Below, one piece after another: positions 18,207 to 26,279 of a stretch of DNA of 62,226 bases (its first letter is position 1; every line of letters starts with the position of its first letter). A program made the translations under genes and the position numbers. The notes below the pieces were generated by a model. The model saw nothing but the letters and a program-made list of their open reading frames with translations, did no database searches and was not told where the DNA came from. This stretch comes from Corynebacterium sp. UBA2622 (GTDB lineage Bacteria; Actinomycetota; Actinomycetes; Mycobacteriales; Mycobacteriaceae), in assembly GCF_002339505.1 (NCBI RefSeq), contig NZ_DDJO01000006.1:1-62226 (forward strand), in the 5' to 3' direction.

Positions 18207-18928
18207 CGGATGCGCTGGCCAGCGCGCACGCGCTTCTGGCCGACCGGCTCGCCGACGGCGGCAGCGGAGGCGAGGACCCGGCCGACCCGTCGGCGGTTCA
18301 GGCGATGCAGATGGCGCTGAACATCCCCCGGGACAACCCGCCGGAGCGCCTCGAGTTGCTGGGTGACGCCGCGAGGGCCGTCGTCAAGCTGTGCCTCGAC
18401 CCCCGCGCCGCCGAGGACGGGCCGTGGAGCGACGCGCTCGACCGGTGGTACTCGCACCGCATCCGCAAGGTCGCCCGCCGAGCCCGCAACAAGGCGTGGC
18501 TCGATGTCCAGGGGCTTCCGGGTGTGACGGAGTCGAGCGTGCGCGCGTTCGTTCCCTCCGCGGTGGGGGACGTGCCGCGGGAGATCCGCAAGCTCCAGGT
18601 CAGGGGCACCGAGGTGGAGCATAGCGGCCCCGCGCCGCTTATCGACGCCACCTGGCCCACCCTCCACATCAACGCGGGGCTGGGGATGTCCGCGGGCAAG
18701 GCCGCGGCCCAAGTGGGACACGCCTCGATGCTCCTGGCGGCGGCGCTTCCGCTTGAGTGGGTCAGGGTGTGGGCCGCTGGGGGCTACGGGGTGAACGTCC
18801 GCGAGGTCCCGGCGGGGGAGTTCGAGCGCCTCGCCGCCGTGCCGGGCGCGGTGGCCGTGCGCGACGCCGGTTTCACGGAGATCGCCCCGGGATCCCTGAC
18901 CGTCGTGGCGGTGCGGGGGGCACCTTAA
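18203..18928 (+). CDS. PTH2-family aminoacyl-/peptidyl-tRNA hydrolase-like protein
   Basis: 241-aa protein whose last ~95 residues match peptidyl-tRNA hydrolase 2: GMSAGKAAAQVGHASMLL is the conserved catalytic GMxxGKxxAQxxHA motif, and the DAGFTEIAPGSLTVVAV end matches the family fold. PTH2 is mainly archaeal and eukaryotic, though some actinobacteria have it in addition to normal Pth. The N-terminal ~145 residues, rich in Arg and Trp with a helical look, are not a domain I recognise. It may release tRNA from stalled or D-aminoacyl forms, but this is inference. Confidence 0.75.
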   Translation: MTDALASAHALLADRLADGGSGGEDPADPSAVQAMQMALNIPRDNPPERLELLGDAARAVVKLCLDPRAAEDGPWSDALDRWYSHRIRKVARRARNKAWLDVQGLPGVTESSVRAFVPSAVGDVPREIRKLQVRGTEVEHSGPAPLIDATWPTLHINAGLGMSAGKAAAQVGHASMLLAAALPLEWVRVWAAGGYGVNVREVPAGEFERLAAVPGAVAVRDAGFTEIAPGSLTVVAVRGAP

Positions 18929-20886
18929 CCCTGCGCGACGAGGCGCTTGAGCGCGCCGCGGACCACGGTGGGGTCGGTGGTCTCCCAGAAGGCGGGGAGT
19001 GACCTGCGCAGGAAGGAGCCGTAGCGTTTGGTGACCAGGCGATTGTCCAGGACCGCGACAACGCCCCTGTCGTTCACCGAGCGCAGGAGCCGACCTGCGC
19101 CCTGCGCCATGAGCAGCGCCGCGTGGGTCGCCGAGACCTCCATGAAACCGGAGCGCCCCGCGGCGTCGGCCGCCTTGGAGCGGGCCTGAAGCAGGGGGTC
19201 GTCTGGGCGGGGGAACGGGATCCTGTCAATGAGCACAAGGGACAGCGAGCGCCCCGGCACGTCGACGCCCTGCCAGAGGGTGAGGGTGCCGAAGAGGCAA
19301 ACGTTTTCGCTGGCCGCGAATTTCTCCACGAGGGCACCTGTGGAGTCCTCCCCCTGGACGAGGATGTCGAAGGGGAGGCGCTTCTTCATCTCCTCGGCGG
19401 CCTGCTCCGCGGCGCGGCGCGACGAGAAGAGCCCCAGGGTGCGCCCGCCTGCTGCGGTGATGAGCTCCGCGATCTCATCAAGCGTTTCCGGGGCCAGGCC
19501 TTCGCGCCCCGGCGCGGGCAGGTGCCGGGCGGTGTAGAGGATGCCGGCGGCCCGCGGGTTGAACGGGGTGCCCGCGTCGAGGCTGTCCCACGTCTTGTCG
19601 GGCAGGCCCCACGCGGCGGCCATCGCGTTGAAGTTCCCGCCGATGGTGAGGGTGGCGGAGGTGAGGATGACGGTCTGCTCGGCGAAGAGACGCTCTCGCA
19701 GGAACCCGGAGACCGACAGAGGGGCAACGGCCACGGAGTCGCCGTTGCGCTCCGAGCGCGTCAGCCACACCACATCGGTGTGCTTGGACGGGTCATCCTC
19801 GTCGAAGACTCCGAGGATGCGCACGACGGCGTCGTGCAGGTCCTCGAGGTGGTTCTTCAGGTTTTCCCGCTCGGCGTAGGTCTCGGGCTGGTTGGCGGCC
19901 TCTCCCTCGGGGGCGCGGGCTATGGCCTCGCGGGTGCGCCACAGTGCGTCGCGCACGGCGATGAACGCCGCGCGGGCTGGCTGGGAAATGTTTTCCCAGC
20001 GGCCGGGCTCCTCCAGGTCGATGGCGGCGGTGAAGTCGTCGACGACGCCCTCGAGATCGCCCTTCTTCCCGCCGAGCTTGTCCGCGCGTCGCGACGCCAG
20101 CGTCAGCGCGCGGGCGGAAATTTCGCTGGTGGCCACGGAGGTGATGCGTCCGTCGAGCTCGTGGGCCTCGTCGATGACGGTGACGCTGTGCTCCGGGAGG
20201 ATGTCGGCGTCGGAGAGGGCGTCGATGGCGAGGAGGGCGTGGTTGGTGACCACGATATCTACGTCGCGGGTGCGCTCGCGCGCAAGCTCGGCGAAACAGT
20301 CCTCGCCGTGCGGGCAGCGGTTCGCCCCCAGGCATTCGTTCGAGGTGACGGAAACCTGGCGCCAGGCGAGATCGGGCACACCGGGGTCGAGGTCGTCGCG
20401 GTCGCCTGTCCCCGTTTCCTGCGCCCACTCGTTGACCCGCTTGACGTGGCGCCCGAGCCAGGAGATGTCGTCCTCCTCGATCAGCGCCTCCGGGGTGGTC
20501 TCCGGCACGGAAAGCTTGTGCAGGCAGACGTAGTTGTTGCGGCCCTTCTGGATCGCGAAGGTCGGACGGCGTTCCAGGAGGGGCTCGAGGGCGTCGGCAA
20601 GCCGCGGGAGATCGCGCTCCACCAGCTGGCGCTGGAGCGCGATGGTGGCGGTGGAGACCACCACGCTAGAACCGGTGGCCTGCGCGTGGCGGATGGCGGG
20701 GACGAGGTAGGCGAGGGATTTACCCGTGCCCGTCCCAGCCTGCACGGCGAGGTGGCGCTCTGAGTCCATTGCCTTGGTCACGGCTTCCGCCATCGCCACC
20801 TGGCCCGGTCGCTCGGCACCGCCCAGGGCTTCGACGGCGGCCGAAAGGAGTTCGGTCGTGGACGGGCTCAGGGGTTGGTCACTCAC
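18925..20886 (-). CDS. dinG: DinG/XPD-family ATP-dependent DNA helicase
   Basis: Superfamily 2 helicase of the DinG type (653 aa). Walker A reads AGTGTGKS and the DEAH box is VIDEAHELDG. Four cysteines between them (KGRNNYVCLHK, then SNECLGANRCPHGEDCF) fit the iron-sulfur cluster of XPD/DinG enzymes. C-terminal helicase motifs include GTLTLWQGVDVPG and QGAGRLLRS. GTG 20886 is chosen: it gives the family N-terminus and TACACT lies 8 nt upstream. The longer frame upstream runs only through a 69-bp repeat. It lies downstream of pncB on the same strand, in the order seen in mycobacteria. Confidence 0.93.
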   Translation of the reverse strand: MSDQPLSPSTTELLSAAVEALGGAERPGQVAMAEAVTKAMDSERHLAVQAGTGTGKSLAYLVPAIRHAQATGSSVVVSTATIALQRQLVERDLPRLADALEPLLERRPTFAIQKGRNNYVCLHKLSVPETTPEALIEEDDISWLGRHVKRVNEWAQETGTGDRDDLDPGVPDLAWRQVSVTSNECLGANRCPHGEDCFAELARERTRDVDIVVTNHALLAIDALSDADILPEHSVTVIDEAHELDGRITSVATSEISARALTLASRRADKLGGKKGDLEGVVDDFTAAIDLEEPGRWENISQPARAAFIAVRDALWRTREAIARAPEGEAANQPETYAERENLKNHLEDLHDAVVRILGVFDEDDPSKHTDVVWLTRSERNGDSVAVAPLSVSGFLRERLFAEQTVILTSATLTIGGNFNAMAAAWGLPDKTWDSLDAGTPFNPRAAGILYTARHLPAPGREGLAPETLDEIAELITAAGGRTLGLFSSRRAAEQAAEEMKKRLPFDILVQGEDSTGALVEKFAASENVCLFGTLTLWQGVDVPGRSLSLVLIDRIPFPRPDDPLLQARSKAADAAGRSGFMEVSATHAALLMAQGAGRLLRSVNDRGVVAVLDNRLVTKRYGSFLRRSLPAFWETTDPTVVRGALKRLVAQG

Positions 20887-21197
20887 GGGTGCCAAGTGTA
20901 TGCGGTGGGGCGGGGAAAGCCGCAACGGAACGGGGACGCGGGGCTCCCGGGTCAGGGGGTGGCCGGGGCAGCTGGGTGCGATATCACGTTTCGGGCGGGG
21001 CCGCAGGGGGTGACCTGGGCGAACGCGGGGGCTCAAACCGCAAACCGTGATATCACGTTTCGGACGGTGCGGCGGTCGGCGACCTGGGCAAACGCGGGGG
21101 CCCAAACCGCAAACCGTGATATCACGCGCCGCCGCGACGGCCCGCCCCGCCACCCGGCAACGTCGGCCCGCCCCGCCACCCGGCGACGTCGGCCCGC
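20887..21197. other. 311-bp dinG-pncB intergenic region
   Basis: No gene is visible. The region is largely two families of tandem repeat (69-bp units from 20980 and 26-bp units from 21138), plus the dinG -10-like hexamer (complement of 20895-20900). Frames stay open across the repeats, but these look like repeat artefacts, not genes. Confidence 0.7.
20980..21126. repeat. 69-bp tandem repeat, 2.1 copies, each starting GATATCACG
   Basis: Copies start at 20980, 21049 and 21118 (the last only 9 bp), with an exact 69-bp period. Each begins GATATCACG and ends AACGCGGGGGC(T/C)CAAACCGCAAACCGT; the middle is diverged. At the second and third junctions the sequence CGTGATATCACG is a perfect 12-bp palindrome. 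It lies upstream of dinG and downstream of pncB. Confidence 0.9.
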
Positions 21198-21198
21198 C
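21138..21198. repeat. 26-bp GC-rich direct repeat, 2.3 copies
   Basis: A CGGCCCGCCCCGCCACCCGG unit with an ACGT end starts at 21138 and 21164, one base different (CAACGT/CGACGT), with a partial copy at 21190 reaching into the pncB stop codon. It directly follows the 69-bp repeat block. Confidence 0.85.
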
Positions 21199-22535
21199 TA
21201 CTCGGCCGGCTCCGGGAACCCGATGAAGCGCGTCGGGATCGCCGGCTCGTCACGGGAGAGGGCCAGGCCCTCCCACGGCAGCGTCTTGCGCGCCGCGGCC
21301 AGGTGGGCCCGGCTTTCCTCGAGGTCGTGCTGCCCGCCGACGACCTCCCCGTCGCGCATCAGGGGGACATCCATGCGCTGGTAGTCGAGCTTGGGGCTGC
21401 GGCGGATGTCCGCCTCGAAGGGGCACACGATCTCGCCGACGGCCACGCCCGAACCCCTGTACGCGCGCACGCCGCTCTTTGTCCCGCCGTAGGTGACCTT
21501 GCCGCTCGATCGCTTGGCGACGGGGTGCCCCTCCACCTCCACAAGCTTGTACACCATGCCGGCCGTGGGAGTGCCGGAGCCGGTGACCACCGAGGTCCCC
21601 ACGCCGAAGCTGTCCACGGGGTCACCGCGCAGGCCGGCGATGGCAAATTCGTCGAGGTCCGAGGACACGACGATCTTGGTGTCAAAGGCCCCGGCGTCGT
21701 CAAGCTGCTTGCGCACCCGGCGGGAGACGATGCCGAGGTCTCCGGAGTCGATGCGCACCGCGCCGAGCTCGGTGCCGGCGACCTCGAGGGCGCTCTCCAC
21801 GCCGCGGGTGATGTCGAAGGTGTCCACGAGCAGGGTGGTGCCCGGGCCGAGGGAATTGATCTGGGAGCGGAAGGCGGCCTTTTCGTCGGGCACCCCGTTT
21901 TCGTCGAGGTGGAGCAGCATCCACGCGTGCGCCGACGTGCCCGCGGCCGGGATGCCGTACTGCTTCGCGGCCTCCATGTTCGAGGTGGAGGCGAAGCCGG
22001 CGATGTAGGCGGCGCGCGCGGCGGACACCGCGGCGCGCTCGTTCGTGCGGCGCGAACCCATCTCCATGATCGGGCGGCCATCGGCGGCGGTGACCATGCG
22101 CGAGGCGGCGGAGGCGACGGCCGAGTCGGAGTTGAGGATGGAGAGAATGATCGTCTCCAGGATGACGCACTCGGCGAACGTGCCGCGTACGGTCATGATC
22201 GGCGAGTAGGGGAAGTAGAGCTCGCCCTCGCGGTACCCGTCGATCTGCCCGGAGAAGGAGTAGTTGCAGAGGTATTCCCTCGTCTCCTCGGAGAGGAAGT
22301 CCGCGACAGCGATCTGCTCCTTGGTGAAGCGGAAGCGGGAGATCGCGTCCAGCACACGGGCCGTTCCCGCCACCACGCCGTAGCGGCGTTCCCCGACGAG
22401 TTTGCGGGAAAACACCTCGAAGGAGCAGCGCCGGTGCGCGGTGCCGTCCTTGATCGCGGCGTCCAACATGGTCAGTTCGTACATGTCGGTGAGAAACGCC
22501 GTGGAGTGGTGCGGGTGTGCCTCGAAATCTGTCAT
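21198..22535 (-). CDS. pncB: Nicotinate phosphoribosyltransferase
   Basis: Joins nicotinic acid to PRPP to give nicotinate mononucleotide, the entry of the Preiss-Handler NAD salvage route (445 aa). Recognisable are TDMYELTML near the N-terminus, the FSFSGQ-like NYSFSGQIDGYREGELYFP, EMGSRRTNERAAV with the catalytic region, RIDSGDLG and GVGTSVVTGSGTPTAGMVYKLVE. ATG 22535 matches the family start, with TACTCT 8 nt upstream. With pncA and nadE it gives most of the salvage path. The neighbours dinG and clpS reproduce the mycobacterial order. Confidence 0.95.
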   Translation of the reverse strand: MTDFEAHPHHSTAFLTDMYELTMLDAAIKDGTAHRRCSFEVFSRKLVGERRYGVVAGTARVLDAISRFRFTKEQIAVADFLSEETREYLCNYSFSGQIDGYREGELYFPYSPIMTVRGTFAECVILETIILSILNSDSAVASAASRMVTAADGRPIMEMGSRRTNERAAVSAARAAYIAGFASTSNMEAAKQYGIPAAGTSAHAWMLLHLDENGVPDEKAAFRSQINSLGPGTTLLVDTFDITRGVESALEVAGTELGAVRIDSGDLGIVSRRVRKQLDDAGAFDTKIVVSSDLDEFAIAGLRGDPVDSFGVGTSVVTGSGTPTAGMVYKLVEVEGHPVAKRSSGKVTYGGTKSGVRAYRGSGVAVGEIVCPFEADIRRSPKLDYQRMDVPLMRDGEVVGGQHDLEESRAHLAAARKTLPWEGLALSRDEPAIPTRFIGFPEPAE

Positions 22536-22652
22536 GCCGTCCAAGAGTACCTGGGACACCGGTGAATCGGGGGCTGACGTGCACCGTAGCGCGCAGAGGC
22601 CCGGCCCGGCCCGGGCTGCGTTCCGGGGCGGGCAGTGGGTAGGGTGTAGGCC

Positions 22653-23021
22653 ATGATGAGTTCAGCTAGTGGGCCCTGCCCGGGCCGTGGCGGTGCCGCC
22701 GCAGTGCGGGGCGCCAGCGTGATGGGTTCGCCCATGGCCACCCCGGAGCTCGACGAGCAGATCGATGTCGACGTGGTGGTCAGCGAAAACCTGCCGTGGT
22801 TGTGCATCGTGTGGGACGACCCGGTCAACCTCATGAGCTACGTCAGCTACGTCTTCCAGACGGTGCTGGGTTACGACAGGAAGCGCGCCACCGAGCTGAT
22901 GATGCAGGTCCACACCGAGGGCAAGGCCGTCGTCTCCTCGGGTGAGAAGGACAAGGTCGAGGGCGACGTGAAGAAGCTGCACACCGCCGGCCTGTGGGCC
23001 ACGATGCAGCAGGCCGGGTAA
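22653..23021 (+). CDS. clpS: ATP-dependent Clp protease adaptor ClpS
   Basis: Adaptor that brings N-end-rule substrates to the ClpC/ClpP protease. The core from DVVVSENLPWLCIVWDDPVNLMSYV to EGDVKKLHTAGLWATMQQAG is typical, including the DDPVN substrate pocket and the YDRKRATELMMQVHTEG helix. ATG 22653 is supported by TAGGGT exactly 7 nt upstream (22640-22645), which adds a Gly/Ala-rich lead of about 27 residues; ATG 22722 or 22734 would give a more usual length. It is divergent from pncB and starts a run of same-strand genes up to rdgB. Confidence 0.92.
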   Translation: MMSSASGPCPGRGGAAAVRGASVMGSPMATPELDEQIDVDVVVSENLPWLCIVWDDPVNLMSYVSYVFQTVLGYDRKRATELMMQVHTEGKAVVSSGEKDKVEGDVKKLHTAGLWATMQQAG

Positions 23022-23065
23022 GCGGCCGGCAACCCCCAGCACACCCAGGAAAAGGGATCCAACAT

Positions 23066-23605
23066 ATGCAACCGTGGCGCCGCAAGAAGGGCATCATGCG
23101 CTCCAGCGCGAAGTTCACCACCCGCTTCGACCCGCTCGAGCGCGAGGTGATCGGGGACCTCACCGCGACCGTGTCCGAGGCGCTCATCGCGCGCGCCCAG
23201 TCGGCGCCGAAGGATGAGTTCGCCGAGATGATGGGCCTGGCCTCTGGTCACTCCGAGGCCCCTAAGGACCCGAAGCTGCGTCGGCTCCTGCCGGACTTCG
23301 AGATGGAGGGTGACGAGGAGTTTGACGGCGACGCCGGCCTGCTGCGCAGCCTGCACGAGAACGACATCATCAGGGCGAAGCTGCTCAACCTGCAGGTGGT
23401 CAACGAGGCGCTCGGCCCCACCGGTGGAGTGGATGTCGCGATTGAGGAGGAGGACGCGCAGCGCTTCGTTGCCGCCCTCAACGACATGCGCCTCTACGTT
23501 TCCGAGGATGACCGCGGCGGGGAGGCCGCCCAGCAGGACCGCGAGCGCCTCCTGGAGTGGCTCGCCTTCTGCCAGGAGTCCCTGCTCGAAGCCATGATGG
23601 GCTGA
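23066..23605 (+). CDS. DUF2017 family protein
   Basis: 179-aa soluble protein of the actinobacterial DUF2017 family, the counterpart of Rv1332 judged by position between clpS and the P1-type hydrolase. It is rich in acidic residues, begins QPWRRKKGIM, and has a conserved-looking FDPLEREVIGDLTATVSEALIAR helix and a C-terminal RERLLEWLAFCQESLLEAMMG helix. The ATG at 23066 follows AGGAAAAGGGA. The constant link with clpS suggests a role in regulated proteolysis, but nothing in the sequence proves it. Confidence 0.8.
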   Translation: MQPWRRKKGIMRSSAKFTTRFDPLEREVIGDLTATVSEALIARAQSAPKDEFAEMMGLASGHSEAPKDPKLRRLLPDFEMEGDEEFDGDAGLLRSLHENDIIRAKLLNLQVVNEALGPTGGVDVAIEEEDAQRFVAALNDMRLYVSEDDRGGEAAQQDRERLLEWLAFCQESLLEAMMG

Positions 23606-23608
23606 GCC

Positions 23609-24556
23609 GTGCTTGTCGACGTCCCCGGCATCCGCCTCGGGCACCGCAGCATGGGGGACACCGGCGTGAGCGCCGTCGTCTCGGCCGACCCGGCCGGGAT
23701 GGTCGCGGCCGTCGACGTGCGCGGAGGGGGGCCCGGCACCCGCGAAACCGACCTTCTGGCACCCCACAACACCGTCGAGCGCGTCCACGCCATCGTGCTC
23801 ACCGGCGGGTCCGCCTTCGGCCTCGCCGCCGCGGACGGCGCGATGCGCGAGTTGGAGAGCCGCGGCGTCGGCTTCCCGGTATTCGGGGAGGGCAACCCAG
23901 GGCCGCGCGTGCCCATCGTGCCCGCGGCGGTGATCTTCGATCTGGTTGTGGGCTCCCCCGACCACCGCCCCGCCGCCGACGACGGTGCAGCCGCGGTGGC
24001 CCGGGCTCTGGACGGGCCCGCCGGACCCGCCTCCGGGAGCGTCGGGGCGGGATGCGGGGCTACCGCCGGTGTTTTGCGCGGGGGATTCGGCCAGGCATCG
24101 CGGCGGGTGGGGGAGCACACCGTCGCCGCCGGTGTGGTGGCCAACCCCGTCGGCGAGCTCATCGACCCCGCCACCGGGCTTCTCTTCGGCGATCCCGCAC
24201 GCCCCGCCGTGGATCTCGGGCGGTACTCGGCGCTGGAGAGGCCCACCCCCAAGCTGAACACCACCATCGGGGTCATCGCCACGGACGCGCCGGTGCCGCC
24301 GGCCCAGCTGCAGCGCCTCGCCATGACCGGCCACGACGGTCTGGCCCGCGCCGTGCGGCCCGCCCATTCGCCGCTCGACGGGGACACGCTGTTCGCCGTC
24401 TCGACCGCGGGTGAGGTGGGCGCCGGGGTGGACGTCGAGAAGCTCGCGGCGCTGTGCTCCGCTGCCGCGGAGGCCGTGCAGGCGGCGATCGTCGACGCGG
24501 TCGCCGCTGCCGAACCCGGGTTCGGCATTCGGGCCTGGAGTGAGCTCACGCACTAG
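23609..24556 (+). CDS. P1-family (DmpA/NylC-like) self-processing hydrolase
   Basis: 315-aa member of the peptidase P1/DmpA family, N-terminal-nucleophile amidases and aminopeptidases that cut themselves into two chains. The Gly-rich HAIVLTGGSAFGLAAADG motif and SVGAGCGATAG loop are typical, and the predicted self-cleavage Asn-Thr lies in TPKLNTTIGVIATDAP, leaving Thr as nucleophile. It starts as GTG 3 nt after DUF2017, so it belongs to the same operon. It is the counterpart of Rv1333; the natural substrate is not known. Confidence 0.87.
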   Translation: MLVDVPGIRLGHRSMGDTGVSAVVSADPAGMVAAVDVRGGGPGTRETDLLAPHNTVERVHAIVLTGGSAFGLAAADGAMRELESRGVGFPVFGEGNPGPRVPIVPAAVIFDLVVGSPDHRPAADDGAAAVARALDGPAGPASGSVGAGCGATAGVLRGGFGQASRRVGEHTVAAGVVANPVGELIDPATGLLFGDPARPAVDLGRYSALERPTPKLNTTIGVIATDAPVPPAQLQRLAMTGHDGLARAVRPAHSPLDGDTLFAVSTAGEVGAGVDVEKLAALCSAAAEAVQAAIVDAVAAAEPGFGIRAWSELTH

Positions 24557-24566
24557 AATTCGGGCG

Positions 24567-25316
24567 GTGTTCAATTCCCAGTACCCGCCGCAGCAACCGC
24601 GCCCCTACGGGCAGGCCTACCAGCCCGGATATCAGCCGGGTTACCCGCCCCCGGGCCCCGTCGGACCCGGGTTGCAGCCTGTGAGCACGCGGCAGATGGG
24701 CAAGTCGGCGAAGGAGAAGCGCCACACCGCCTTCCGGTACGCACTCGGATACCTGGCGGCGATCTGGTCGGTATTCCTGGTGAACTTCATCTTCTTCACC
24801 GGAAACCTCAACTACCTGGGTATACATCCGCTGGACGAGCACGCCTTCTGGCACATTTTCACCGCGCCGCTGCTGCACGCCGACGTCAACCACATCATGT
24901 CCAACAGCATCCCCGGCGCGATCTTCTGCTTCCTCATCGGTTACTCCGGGTCCAAGGTGTTCTGGGAGGTCACGGCCTTCGCCACGTTCAGCGCGGGGTT
25001 GGGGACGTGGTTGTTCGGCGGGGTGGGGACCAACCACATCGGCGCCTCCGGGCTCGTGTACGGGTGGCTGACGTACCTCATCGTCCGCGGGGTGTTCAAC
25101 CGCTCCGGCCGGCAGATCCTGCTGGGGGCGGTGCTCGGCTTCTTCTACTCCGGGCTGATCTGGGGCGTGCTGCCCGTCAACCCGGGGATTAGCTGGCAGG
25201 GCCACCTCTTCGGGGCGATCGGCGGCATCCTGGCGGGAATGATCATCACCTCCGACGATCCGCCCGAGCTGGTGGCGCGCCGGGCCCAGCGCAGGGCCGC
25301 GCGGCACCCGCGCTGA
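24567..25316 (+). CDS. Rhomboid-family intramembrane serine protease
   Basis: Six-helix membrane protease of 249 aa with a Pro/Tyr/Gln-rich cytoplasmic N-terminus (residues 1-40). The catalytic dyad is Ser161 in GASG and His213 in WQGHLFGA, with the HADVNHIMSNS loop forming the oxyanion side. GTG 24567 is set by TAGAAT exactly 7 nt upstream (24554-24559), not by the earlier in-frame codons inside the preceding gene. In mycobacteria mec-cysO-cysM lie between the previous gene and this one (Rv1337); here they are missing. Substrates are unknown. Confidence 0.9.
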   Translation: MFNSQYPPQQPRPYGQAYQPGYQPGYPPPGPVGPGLQPVSTRQMGKSAKEKRHTAFRYALGYLAAIWSVFLVNFIFFTGNLNYLGIHPLDEHAFWHIFTAPLLHADVNHIMSNSIPGAIFCFLIGYSGSKVFWEVTAFATFSAGLGTWLFGGVGTNHIGASGLVYGWLTYLIVRGVFNRSGRQILLGAVLGFFYSGLIWGVLPVNPGISWQGHLFGAIGGILAGMIITSDDPPELVARRAQRRAARHPR

Positions 25317-25374
25317 TCCGGCGCCGGCCGTCCGTGCGGGGAGCGGCCGCCGCCGGACGGTAGTATCGGGACCC

Positions 25375-26208
25375 GTGCTGACCAACGAGGAACCCAACGC
25401 TGCCGGAACGGGCGATACCAGGCCGATCGGCCTGTTTGACTCGGGGGTCGGCGGGCTCACCGTGGCCCGCGCAGTGATGGACCAGTTGGGCGAGGAATCC
25501 ATCCTCTACATCGGTGACACCGCGAACGGGCCCTACGGCCCGCAGCGCATCGCCGACGTGCGCCGCCACGCCACCCGCATCGCCGACGAGCTCGTGGACC
25601 GGGGCTGCAAGATGCTCGTCATCGCCTGCAACACCGCCTCTGCGGCGTTCCTGCACGACGCCCGGGAGCGCTACGACATCCCCGTGGTGGAGGTGATCAA
25701 GCCGGCCGTGCGCCGGGCGATCGCCACCACCCGCAACAACCGCGTCGGGGTGATCGGCACCCAGGGCACCATCACCTCCGGGGCGTACCAGGACCTCTTC
25801 CGCCTCGCGCCCGGCCTGGAGGTCCAGGCCGCGGCGTGCCCCGCCTTCGTGGAATTCGTTGAGCGGGGGGTGACCTCCGGCCGCCAGATCCTCGGCGTGG
25901 CGCAGGGTTACCTCGAACCCCTGCAGGCGGCCGGGGTGGACACACTCGTGCTCGGTTGCACCCATTACCCGCTGCTCTCCGGCGTGATCCAGCTGGCCAT
26001 CGGCGACGATGTCACCCTCGTCTCGTCGGCGGAGGAAACCGCCAAGGACGTGCTCCGGGTGCTCACCGAGCGCAACATGCTCGCCCCCGGCGGCCATGCC
26101 CCGACACGCACATTCGAATCCACCGGCGACCCGGAAGTCTTCAACCGTCTGGCATCTCGCTTCCTCGGCCCCAGCGTTACCGCGGTGGGCAGCGACATGC
26201 CCGCCTAG
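25375..26208 (+). CDS. murI: Glutamate racemase
   Basis: Makes D-glutamate for peptidoglycan from L-glutamate without a cofactor. At 277 aa it has the expected size, with DSGVGGLTV at residues 22-30, the catalytic cysteines Cys85 (IACNTASA) and Cys195 (LGCTHYPLL), and the YIGDTANGPYG loop. GTG 25375 has TAGTAT 8 nt upstream (25361-25366), suggesting its own leaderless transcript though it lies close behind the rhomboid gene, the conserved actinobacterial order. Confidence 0.96.
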   Translation: MLTNEEPNAAGTGDTRPIGLFDSGVGGLTVARAVMDQLGEESILYIGDTANGPYGPQRIADVRRHATRIADELVDRGCKMLVIACNTASAAFLHDARERYDIPVVEVIKPAVRRAIATTRNNRVGVIGTQGTITSGAYQDLFRLAPGLEVQAAACPAFVEFVERGVTSGRQILGVAQGYLEPLQAAGVDTLVLGCTHYPLLSGVIQLAIGDDVTLVSSAEETAKDVLRVLTERNMLAPGGHAPTRTFESTGDPEVFNRLASRFLGPSVTAVGSDMPA

Positions 26209-26279
26209 CCCCGTATTCCGCCTGCGCGTTTCGGCGGTGGCGTTTCGGTTTCCCCCCTGTTTCGTGGCACAGTTGACCC

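Noticed and set aside
20887..21153. N-terminal extension of dinG through the 69-bp repeat
   Set aside because: The extension consists of translated repeat (RDITVCGL units) with no helicase similarity, and GTG 20886 has a proper leaderless -10.
20980..21198. CRISPR-like array
   Set aside because: Only two to three units with diverged middles, no short constant repeats with unique spacers, and no cas genes.
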